A DNA stretch of 30,589 nucleotides from the NCBI GenBank assembly GCA_947472115.1, contig CANIZU010000004.1, forward strand, positions 1 to 30,589, read 5' to 3'. Under the pieces are notes generated by a model. That model was not told where the DNA came from, ran no database searches, and worked only from the letters and a program-made list of their open reading frames with translations. This DNA comes from Flavobacteriales bacterium (GTDB lineage: Bacteria > Bacteroidota > Bacteroidia > NS11-12g > UBA955). Positions 23,932-30,589 of the stretch are shown one piece after another. Position numbers and translations under genes: made by a program. Numbering within the stretch: position 1 is the first letter of the stretch; each line of letters begins with the position of its first letter.

Positions 23932-25179
23932 ATGAGTTATAAAATTCAGTTTTCTCAATGGTTGATGCAACAGCTTCAGAACGCCGGAGCTACAGCCAAT
24001 TCATGTGAAATCTTACACCCCCTCGTCTTGTCGATGGGCCTCCTCGCACTCATCGCTATCGCCGATTTTGTCTCTAGAAAAGTCATCCTCACTTTGGTGG
24101 CCCGTTATGCAAAAAAATCAAATAACACATACGACGATATTTTGGTTGAAATGCGGGTTTTTATTTATCTCGCACATGTTGTTCCCGCCTTAGTTGCAAA
24201 AAAAGGACTCATTTTTATCTTCAATGAAAACTCGGATTGGATTAACATATTACAACATCTAATCGATGCTTATATCATCATCGCCATCATCCGTTTTGTA
24301 CAAGCTGTGCTCCGGGCCATAAAAATCTTTTTACTCAATTCCGAAGATTTCAAAGACAAACCCATTGGATCCTATACCCAACTGCTCAACATCATCAATT
24401 ATGCAGTAGGCATTCTGTTTATCATTAGCAACATCACCGATAAACCCCTGTGGACATTACTTACCGCTTTTGGTGCACTTTCAGCCTTGGTAATTCTAAC
24501 CTTCCGCGATACCATTTTGGGATTGGTGGCTTCCATTCAAATTTCCGGAAACGATATCGTTAGAATGGATGATTGGATTGAAGTACCCAAATACGGGGCA
24601 GATGGTCATGTAGTAGAAATAAATCTTACCAATATCAAAGTAAAAAACTGGGACAACACCATCACCACCATTCCTACCCATGGCCTAATTAACGATGCGT
24701 TCAAAAACTGGAGAGGCATGGAAGAAAGCCAAGGCCGCCGAATGAAACGCGCCATCAACATCAAAATTTCTACCATCCAATTCTGCACCCCTGAAATGCT
24801 GGAACGCTTCAAAAAAATTGAACTAATTAAAGACTACATCGATAAAAAGCAAGTGGAAATTGATGCCTATAACGAAAAAAATAAGATTGATAAATCCACC
24901 CTTGCCAATGGTAGAAACTTAACTAATGTAGGAATTTTTAGGGAATACATGTATCGCTATGTGGATCAACATCCTAAGGTCAACAAGAAATTGGTGGCCA
25001 TTGTACGACAGCTATCACCGAGTGAAAAAGGCCTGCCACTGGAATTGTACTGCTTCACCCGCGACAAACAATGGATCGACCATGAAAATATTGCAGCGGA
25101 CATTTTTGACCATGTGTTGGCCGTTGTTCCCAATTTTGATTTGGAAATTTTCGAGTCCCCTTCTGGCAAAGAAAGTTGA
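23932..25179 (+). CDS. MscS-family mechanosensitive channel (YbdG-like)
   Basis: 415-aa inner-membrane channel that opens under membrane tension or osmotic stress. It has about five membrane segments; the pore-lining helix and MscS beta domain lie near 175-250 (GALSALVILTFRDTILGLVASI, then IQISGNDIVRMDDWIEV). The stretch VEINLTNIKVKNWDNTITTIPT followed by FKNWRGMEESQGRRMKR is characteristic of the YbdG/MscM branch rather than classic MscS, and the long C-terminal domain fits that branch too. Start: ATG 23932 rather than 23908, since a perfect promoter -7 element lies between them. It stands alone; ctpA follows 64 nt later with its own promoter-like element. Confidence 0.9.
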   Translation: MSYKIQFSQWLMQQLQNAGATANSCEILHPLVLSMGLLALIAIADFVSRKVILTLVARYAKKSNNTYDDILVEMRVFIYLAHVVPALVAKKGLIFIFNENSDWINILQHLIDAYIIIAIIRFVQAVLRAIKIFLLNSEDFKDKPIGSYTQLLNIINYAVGILFIISNITDKPLWTLLTAFGALSALVILTFRDTILGLVASIQISGNDIVRMDDWIEVPKYGADGHVVEINLTNIKVKNWDNTITTIPTHGLINDAFKNWRGMEESQGRRMKRAINIKISTIQFCTPEMLERFKKIELIKDYIDKKQVEIDAYNEKNKIDKSTLANGRNLTNVGIFREYMYRYVDQHPKVNKKLVAIVRQLSPSEKGLPLELYCFTRDKQWIDHENIAADIFDHVLAVVPNFDLEIFESPSGKES

Positions 25180-25231
25180 TTGCGTGAAAATTTCACGTTC
25201 CAATTTACCCCATTCCTCACCGCGATTTTTG

Positions 25232-25239
25232 TATCTTTG
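25232..25239 (+). promoter_or_regulatory. -7 element of the ctpA operon
   Basis: TATCTTTG, a full match to TAnnTTTG, only 4 nt before ATG 25244. No -33 box at usual spacing was identified. Confidence 0.5.
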
Positions 25240-25243
25240 ATTC

Positions 25244-26866
25244 ATGGTCATTCGTCTGCCCAAATGGTTTTTACTTTGCCTCTGCGCTTTCTTCTTAAGC
25301 CAGGGAAATAAAGTCGTCGACAACCTGTTTGAATATTCCAAAAACATAGAGATTTTCACAGCCCTTTATAAGGAATTAGGCACCAACTACGTCGATGAAA
25401 TCGAACCGGGAAAACTCATGAAAACAGGCATCGATGCAATGCTTAAATCACTAGATCCCTACACCAATTTTTTTACAGAATACCAAGCGGAGGAAGCCCT
25501 CATAGAAAAACAAGGACAATATGGCGGTGTGGGTTGTAGAATCATGATTCGAAATCATTACCCCGTTGTCAATTTTATCGAAGAAGGCTATGCGTTTAAC
25601 ATCGCCGATGTAAGACTCGGTGATATCATTAGCAGCATCAACGGCATTTCATTAAAAGACAAGTCAACCGACCAACTGCTGAGCATGGTAAGAGGCGCCC
25701 CTAATACCTCCTTTTCCATAGAAATCGATCGCGAAGGCAAAAGCATCAAAAAGCAAATCACCCGCATGGCCATCAAAACTGCCAGCGTCTCATTCAGCGG
25801 TCTATTCCAAGGCGATATTGCCTACGTAAAACTCGAAGAATTTGGTCAACACGCCTCAGACGAAATTGAAGCATCACTCAAAAAGATGATGGAGAAAACG
25901 GAGTTAAAAGGGGTGATTTTAGATCTTCGCGACAATGGCGGTGGACTCCTAAATGAAGCCGTTCAAATCGTCGGACTTTTTGTGGGTGAAAATCGATCCA
26001 TCGTTACACTTAGAGGTCAAAACGTAACCGGCCCAAAAAACTGGATCACACCCAACAAAGCCCTTTTGCCAAATACTCCCCTTGTTGTTTTAGTCAATGA
26101 ACATTCCGCCTCCGCATCTGAAGTCGTTAGTGGCAGCCTACAAGACATGGATCGCGCAGTGATTATGGGCCAAACGAGTTTCGGAAAAGGGTTGGTGCAG
26201 AATTACGCGAGTTTGCCTTATAGAACCCAAATGAAACTCACCGTTGCCAAGTACTATACCCCCAGTGGTCGATGTATTCAAAAACTTCAATATGGTGATC
26301 GCGATGAAAATGGCGTTGCAAAAACGATGTCGACCGCGCAAAAAAAGGCCTTCAAAACCCAAGGCGGAAGAACCGTTTACGAAGGCGGTGGCATCGATCC
26401 CGATGTCGCTTTAAAACCCTACCAAGGATTGGAAATATTGAAATGGTTGGAACAAGAAAATATCGTATTTGATTGGGCCAATCAGCAATATAACCTTCAA
26501 CCCGACAGCATCTTTCATCCAATTACCGAACAACAGTTTGCTCAATTCTCTCAATTTGCAATCAAAAAAAGCCAGGTTACTCTTCAGGAAAAATTGCACA
26601 AAGCAATGACATCGATGTACTCCGACACCTTGTTTATCAAACAAATTTCTGGACTAAAAATCAATGCGGATCATGTTGCAAACAAAGTAAAAACGGATTT
26701 AACCACCCAAAAATCAAGCATCATTTTGCAGATGAATCACGCATTGATGGAAAGAAAGTTAAAGAAAAATCGTTTTCACCAAGAATGGTTGTTGTTAGAC
26801 CTTGAGTCCAAAGAAGCTGCGGCCTTGATACACCAGTTGGACCGATATCAATCATTATTAAAATAA
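25244..26866 (+). CDS. ctpA: C-terminal processing peptidase (S41 family)
   Basis: 540-aa exported serine peptidase of family S41, which trims or degrades periplasmic proteins from the C-terminus. Signal or anchor segment MVIRLPKWFLLCLCAFFLSQG; helical N-terminal part; PDZ domain about 90-165 (GGVGCRIM, RLGDIISSINGISL); then the S41 core. The catalytic Ser lies in the SASASE motif (288-293) and the Lys is K315 in TSFGKG, the expected Ser-Lys dyad; LRDNGGG (228-234) is the typical preceding motif. The C-terminal 170 residues are an extra helical region seen in longer Bacteroidota members. First gene of a close-packed run of five. The label ctpA marks the family; the exact paralogue is not certain. 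Confidence 0.92.
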   Translation: MVIRLPKWFLLCLCAFFLSQGNKVVDNLFEYSKNIEIFTALYKELGTNYVDEIEPGKLMKTGIDAMLKSLDPYTNFFTEYQAEEALIEKQGQYGGVGCRIMIRNHYPVVNFIEEGYAFNIADVRLGDIISSINGISLKDKSTDQLLSMVRGAPNTSFSIEIDREGKSIKKQITRMAIKTASVSFSGLFQGDIAYVKLEEFGQHASDEIEASLKKMMEKTELKGVILDLRDNGGGLLNEAVQIVGLFVGENRSIVTLRGQNVTGPKNWITPNKALLPNTPLVVLVNEHSASASEVVSGSLQDMDRAVIMGQTSFGKGLVQNYASLPYRTQMKLTVAKYYTPSGRCIQKLQYGDRDENGVAKTMSTAQKKAFKTQGGRTVYEGGGIDPDVALKPYQGLEILKWLEQENIVFDWANQQYNLQPDSIFHPITEQQFAQFSQFAIKKSQVTLQEKLHKAMTSMYSDTLFIKQISGLKINADHVANKVKTDLTTQKSSIILQMNHALMERKLKKNRFHQEWLLLDLESKEAAALIHQLDRYQSLLK

Positions 26867-26887
26867 CCCCGTCACGAACGCATCGCA

Positions 26888-27814
26888 ATGTTAATCACCT
26901 CAACTGAATTTTCGTGGACATTGATTAATATCTCCACCGATTTGCTGACCGCGGGCTTTCTTTGGCTTTTATTATTGGGTTCTTTTGGAGGATTACTCGC
27001 CGGACTTTTGGGCGTAGGCGGTGGAATGTTGTTTATCCCAGTGATCACATCTTACCTGCATCAATACGATATCAGCAGTGCCGAAATGGTCAAATTTACG
27101 CTGGCAAATTCTATCGCTTTGGTATTCATGTCCGGCGTTTCTGGAACCTTTCGTCAAATCAAAATGGGTACTTGGCAATGGAAACAAAGCCTCACAATTG
27201 GCATCCCCGGAGCCATCAGCAATTTCTTTATGACCCAAGGCATACAGCAAGGAAATTGGTATCAAAAGGACGTGTTTCAAGGCGTATTTTTGGGATTTTT
27301 AGTGCTTAGTATTCTCAATATGATTTTTGGGAAGTCGAAATCATCCCGTAAAGAAGATATCACCCTCAAAAACAATGAAACAATTGCCGACACAAGCATA
27401 CCCTATCACTTTAGCTTAGTTAACGACTGGCCTGCTATGCTGGTGGGTATTTTCGCCGGAACCATTGTCGCCCTGAGTGGCCTAGGTGGGGGAATTATTA
27501 TGGTGCCACTATTCTTAATCATCTTAAAGAAATCCATGCACAGCGCCACTGCATTATCGCTTTCCATTGTGCCAATCCTATCCATCTCCGCCTTGATAAA
27601 ATATGTGAGTATCACCCCCACCCATCAGATTTCAGATTATCAAACCGGCTATCTTTTGTGGATTATGCTTATTCCCATGTTATTGGGTGTTGTTTTCTTC
27701 TCATCTTTGGGACAGAAAATCGCGACCAAAGTACCCGTTGTTTGGCTCCGTGTTATATTTGCACTACTTTCTGCTTTCATTTTAGTCAAAACCCTATTAG
27801 AACTATATTCATGA
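26888..27814 (+). CDS. TauE/SafE-family membrane transporter
   Basis: 308-aa integral membrane protein of the sulfite/organosulfur exporter TauE/SafE (DUF81) family. It shows the internal two-fold repeat of the family: GGLLAGLLGVGGGMLFIPVI near 33-52 and GIFAGTIVALSGLGGGIIMVP near 188-208, each opening a bundle of about four helices. A Lys- and Glu-containing linker joins the halves. Family members export sulfite, sulfoacetate or other small anions; the substrate here is not known and no sulfur genes are near. It follows ctpA by 21 nt and overlaps the next gene by 4 nt (ATGA). Confidence 0.88.
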   Translation: MLITSTEFSWTLINISTDLLTAGFLWLLLLGSFGGLLAGLLGVGGGMLFIPVITSYLHQYDISSAEMVKFTLANSIALVFMSGVSGTFRQIKMGTWQWKQSLTIGIPGAISNFFMTQGIQQGNWYQKDVFQGVFLGFLVLSILNMIFGKSKSSRKEDITLKNNETIADTSIPYHFSLVNDWPAMLVGIFAGTIVALSGLGGGIIMVPLFLIILKKSMHSATALSLSIVPILSISALIKYVSITPTHQISDYQTGYLLWIMLIPMLLGVVFFSSLGQKIATKVPVVWLRVIFALLSAFILVKTLLELYS

Positions 27815-29505
27815 GATTAATATCATTATCCATTATTGCTCTTTGCAGTACAACCATAGCCCATGCCCAGCAAGTCCCAGCGACAAGAGCAGAGCGATTA
27901 AAAAAGGACATTAGTTACCTGGCAAGTGATGAACTTCAAGGTAGACAAACGGGTTCACCGGGTGAGATGATGAGTGCGGAATATATTAAGCAACAATTCA
28001 TCGCAGCCAAGCTTCAGCCCCAAACCCAAGAATTCGATATCGTTAAATTGCGTTTGGCAAGCAATAAATGTTTGTTTGGTGTTCGTGCGCCAGGCATCGA
28101 CACCGTTATCAGAAAACTAACCCTATTCAGTGAATATTATCCTTTATCGCAAAGTGCAAACCTCGATAGCGTCACCGCCCCTTGGGTCGATTGCGGTTAT
28201 GGATTGGTTCACGAAAAAACGAAAAGAGACGATTACGTTTTTGATATCAAAGGGAAAATTGCTTTGATTCGATTGGGTTTCCCAGGGATGCAAGAAAACC
28301 CCAAAGATGAACTTTCAGAGGTCGCAGAAATTCCAAATAAAATTGCAGAAGCCACCAAACGCGGTGCCGTTGGCATCATTTTTATAAAGCCTTATAGCAG
28401 TTTTATCGCCCCCAGTGGTAACCTAAAACGCGATGAAAAAACCCTGTCGATCCCTGTATTCTTTTGCAATCAAACCGGAGGATTTCCAGTTGCACCGATA
28501 ACATTGATAAGTAATATTTATGTTTTGAAAGCCCAAGGACACAACGTCTATGCATTCCGCAATAACCGCAAGAAAAACACCATCGTAGTTTGTGCACACC
28601 ACGATCACATCGGAATCAACGAATACGAAAACAGCAGATATACCGGCAAAGCAGAAATTCACAATGGTGCCGATGACAACGCTTCTGGCGTAGCTGCCAT
28701 GTTAGAGATGGCAAGAACCTTAAAAGGCAGGAAATACAAGAAAAATAACTACCTATTTATCGCATTCAGTGGTGAAGAATTAGGACTGCTAGGCTCTAAG
28801 TTCTTTACGCAAAACCCTCCGGTGAACCTTACGGGGAATAACAATGGCAAATTGGGGAAGATCAACTATGTGATTAACATCGACATGCTAGGAAGAATCG
28901 ATACGACCAAGAAAGTGCTCACGCTCAACGGAGTTGGGACTTCTCCGCAGTTCGAAAAGGCAATCGCAATGATCAAAACCGATACCAATCAAATCAGAAT
29001 TATCACAACTAAGAGTGGCCTAGGTCCAAGTGATCACGCATCGTTCTATATCGAAAATATTCCTGTAGTCCATTTCTTCAGCGGACAGCATGAGGACTAT
29101 CACAAGCCTAGCGACGATGAGAATCTCATCAATTATGTTGGCATGTCAAACAGCCTAAACGTAATGGAACAGCTTGTCTCGCTCAACAACAAACGCGGCA
29201 AGTTGCCCTTCACTAAAACCCAAGACGCAACGGCGGGAAGAACCAAATTCAAAGTAACATTGGGTGTGATGCCTGATTACAGTTACAGCGGAAAAGGCAT
29301 GCGCATTGATGGTGTAACCGATGGCAAACCTGCTCAGAAAGCCGGTCTTCAAAAAGGCGATATCATTATGATGCTAGGCGATATGCCGGTAAATGGCATC
29401 GAAGATTATATGGTGGGTTTGGGTAAAATCAACCCAGAAAATCCTTCCAAAGTGGTTGTCCTCCGCGGCACCGAAACCCTCACCCTTCCAATTACATTCC
29501 AATAA
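27811..29505 (+). CDS. Exported M28 zinc aminopeptidase with PA and PDZ domains
   Basis: 564-aa exported metallopeptidase. The frame extends upstream to 27658, but ATG 27811 opens a proper signal peptide (MRLISLSIIALCSTTIAHAQ) and gives the common 4-nt ATGA overlap with the transporter. A PA-like domain is inserted at about 100-235. The M28 core has all expected two-zinc ligands and catalytic residues: H263 and D265 in AHHDHIG, D288/D289 in GADDNASG, E322-E323 in GEELG, D358 in IDMLGR and H409 in SDHASFY. The last 85 residues form a PDZ domain (GMRIDGVTDGKPAQKAGLQK). It should release N-terminal residues from peptides in the periplasm or outside. Pairing with CtpA in one transcript suggests peptide turnover in the envelope. 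Confidence 0.92.
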   Translation: MRLISLSIIALCSTTIAHAQQVPATRAERLKKDISYLASDELQGRQTGSPGEMMSAEYIKQQFIAAKLQPQTQEFDIVKLRLASNKCLFGVRAPGIDTVIRKLTLFSEYYPLSQSANLDSVTAPWVDCGYGLVHEKTKRDDYVFDIKGKIALIRLGFPGMQENPKDELSEVAEIPNKIAEATKRGAVGIIFIKPYSSFIAPSGNLKRDEKTLSIPVFFCNQTGGFPVAPITLISNIYVLKAQGHNVYAFRNNRKKNTIVVCAHHDHIGINEYENSRYTGKAEIHNGADDNASGVAAMLEMARTLKGRKYKKNNYLFIAFSGEELGLLGSKFFTQNPPVNLTGNNNGKLGKINYVINIDMLGRIDTTKKVLTLNGVGTSPQFEKAIAMIKTDTNQIRIITTKSGLGPSDHASFYIENIPVVHFFSGQHEDYHKPSDDENLINYVGMSNSLNVMEQLVSLNNKRGKLPFTKTQDATAGRTKFKVTLGVMPDYSYSGKGMRIDGVTDGKPAQKAGLQKGDIIMMLGDMPVNGIEDYMVGLGKINPENPSKVVVLRGTETLTLPITFQ

Positions 29506-29508
29506 GTC

Positions 29509-30462
29509 ATGAAAATTACCGAACATATCTCCGGCGCCGACAAAACGCTCTTTTCATTCGAAATCTTGCCTCCATTGAAAGGTGCAAGCATCAAAGAACT
29601 GTTTGCCAGCATAGACCCGTTGATGGAGTTTCAGCCATCTTTTATTGATGTTACCTATCACCGTGAAGATTACGTACTAAAAAAACGCGCCGATGGCAGT
29701 TATGATCGTATTTCAACCAAAAAGCGCCCTGGTACCGTTGCCATTTGTGCGGCTTTACAAAACCATTATAAAATTGATGCCGTTCCCCATCTGATTTGCG
29801 GCGGCTTTAGCAAAGAAGATACTGAAAACGCGCTGATTGAGTTGAGCTTTTTGGGCATCGATAATATTTTGGCGTTGCGAGGCGACAATCGCAAAGGCGA
29901 TACCCACTTTGAGCCTGAAATCAATGGAAGTAAAAACGCTTTGGATTTGATTCATCAGATTCAAAATATGAATGCCGGAATTTACTTGGATGAAGAAATC
30001 AGCAATTCCAATGAGTCTAATTTCTGTACCGGTGCCGCCTGTTATCCAGAAAAACACGCCGATGCACCCAACATGGAGTCGGACCTGAAATACCTTAAAA
30101 GAAAAGTGGATGCCGGAGCAAAATTCTTGGTTACCCAAATGTTCTTCAACAATCAACATTACTTCAATTTTGTCGATAGCTGTCGTTCCGCCGGTATCAC
30201 CGTCCCCATCATCCCCGGTATCAAACCCATCACAACCAGAAAACAACTTTCCATCCTACCTAAGTTATTTCACATGGATATTCCTTTTGAGTTGACCAAT
30301 GAAATCGACCAATGTAAAGATGAAAAGAATATCGCCGATATTGGAGTTGCGTGGGCCATTGAACAATGCAAAGAATTGGTTGCAAAAGGCGCCCCAGTTT
30401 TGCATTTTTACACCATGGGTAAGAGTACCCAAACCAAAAAAATCTGCGAAGCCATTTTCTAA
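29509..30462 (+). CDS. metF: 5,10-methylenetetrahydrofolate reductase
   Basis: 317-aa cytoplasmic flavoenzyme that reduces 5,10-methylene-THF to 5-methyl-THF, the methyl donor for methionine synthesis. The (beta/alpha)8 barrel shows FSFEILPP with catalytic E18, PHLICGG (93-99), LALRGD with D126 (the folate-binding Asp), and AKFLVTQMFF; the length is normal for the bacterial form. C-terminal EKNIADIGVAWAIEQCKEL and GAPVLHFYTMGKS close the barrel as usual. It starts 3 nt after the M28 gene and its stop overlaps the ATG of rsgA by one base (TAATG). No methionine synthase gene lies in the window; no SAM riboswitch was seen. Confidence 0.95.
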   Translation: MKITEHISGADKTLFSFEILPPLKGASIKELFASIDPLMEFQPSFIDVTYHREDYVLKKRADGSYDRISTKKRPGTVAICAALQNHYKIDAVPHLICGGFSKEDTENALIELSFLGIDNILALRGDNRKGDTHFEPEINGSKNALDLIHQIQNMNAGIYLDEEISNSNESNFCTGAACYPEKHADAPNMESDLKYLKRKVDAGAKFLVTQMFFNNQHYFNFVDSCRSAGITVPIIPGIKPITTRKQLSILPKLFHMDIPFELTNEIDQCKDEKNIADIGVAWAIEQCKELVAKGAPVLHFYTMGKSTQTKKICEAIF

Positions 30463-30589
30463 TGGAGGGAACGGTCACCAAATCCACTGGCAGCTGGTAT
30501 CAAGTACTTACAGACGATGGAAAAGTCTGGATGGCGAGAACGCGCGGCAAGATGCGATTGAACGACCTAGATACAAGTAATCCTGTGGC
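30462..30589 (+). CDS. rsgA: Ribosome small-subunit GTPase RsgA, N-terminal part
   Basis: Partial gene cut by the window edge: 42 codons from ATG 30462. The protein begins MEGTVTKSTGSWYQVLTDDG and continues VWMARTRGKMRL ... LDTSNPV, matching the OB-fold start of RsgA/YjeQ (GxVxKSxGxxYxVxxxDG ... CxxRGKxR), a GTPase that matures the 30S ribosomal subunit. Its ATG shares a base with the metF stop, so translation is probably coupled. The GTPase domain lies beyond the window. Confidence 0.85.
   Translation, partial: MEGTVTKSTGSWYQVLTDDGKVWMARTRGKMRLNDLDTSNPV

Noticed and set aside
27658..27810. 51-codon N-terminal extension of the M28 peptidase
   Set aside because: It overlaps the transporter gene out of frame and hides the signal peptide; ATG 27811 fits the ATGA overlap.

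Overview
The window looks like ordinary chromosome from a member of the Bacteroidota. Supporting evidence: two secreted proteins end in type IX secretion sorting domains. Promoter-like sites match the phylum's TTTG / TAnnTTTG pattern, Shine-Dalgarno sequences are nearly absent, and the tmRNA tag reads GESNYAMAA, the type seen in this phylum. Genus cannot be decided from this sequence. There is no transposase, integrase, CRISPR array or phage module.

Layout. 1-1330 (-) is a truncated MBOAT O-acyltransferase. 1350-4181 (-) is a secreted GH13 amylase-family enzyme. 4353-6933 (+) is a copper pair, a CopA ATPase followed by a small CxxC chaperone. 6942-7094 (-) is a doubtful zinc-ribbon-like mini-ORF. 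7152-7522 (+) is ssrA with a strong terminator. 7644-8944 (+) holds an unknown lipoprotein and a truncated PKD-domain protein. 8978-12237 (-) holds a CPA2 antiporter, a small membrane protein and a two-module secreted protein with a sorting domain. 12378-14928 (+) is a tight operon of a haem-motif/FG-GAP lipoprotein, a TMEM220-like protein and a START protein. 14944-15987 (-) is an AlkB-type hydroxylase converging on it. 16203-18504 (+) holds an OprP/OprO-like porin and an AKR6-type aldo/keto reductase. 18536-21055 (+) is a WG-repeat protein, closed by a 40-bp perfect palindrome. 21201-23860 (+) holds tRNA-Arg(CCG), a fatty acid hydroxylase, an acyl desaturase and a DUF2147 protein. 23932-25179 (+) is a YbdG-like MscS channel. 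25244 to the window end (+) is a close-packed run of ctpA, a TauE/SafE transporter, an M28-PDZ peptidase, metF and the start of rsgA.

How the genes fit together. Several act at the cell envelope or on glycans: the GH13 enzyme, the sorting-domain protein, the porin and MBOAT. Three membrane di-iron lipid enzymes (AlkB-like, fatty acid hydroxylase, desaturase) lie within 8.5 kb, with a START lipid-binding protein beside AlkB. CopA and its chaperone handle copper. CtpA and the M28 enzyme are exported peptidases.

No clear new defence or mobile system is visible. The most notable non-gene signals are: (i) TAnnTTTG-like elements placed 4-9 nt before many start codons, suggesting leaderless or almost leaderless mRNAs; (ii) a start codon one nucleotide after the tRNA-Arg gene; (iii) an abrupt GC-skew reversal at a perfect 23-bp hairpin inside copA; (iv) a PKD adhesin-like gene cut off near the end of the antiporter gene.
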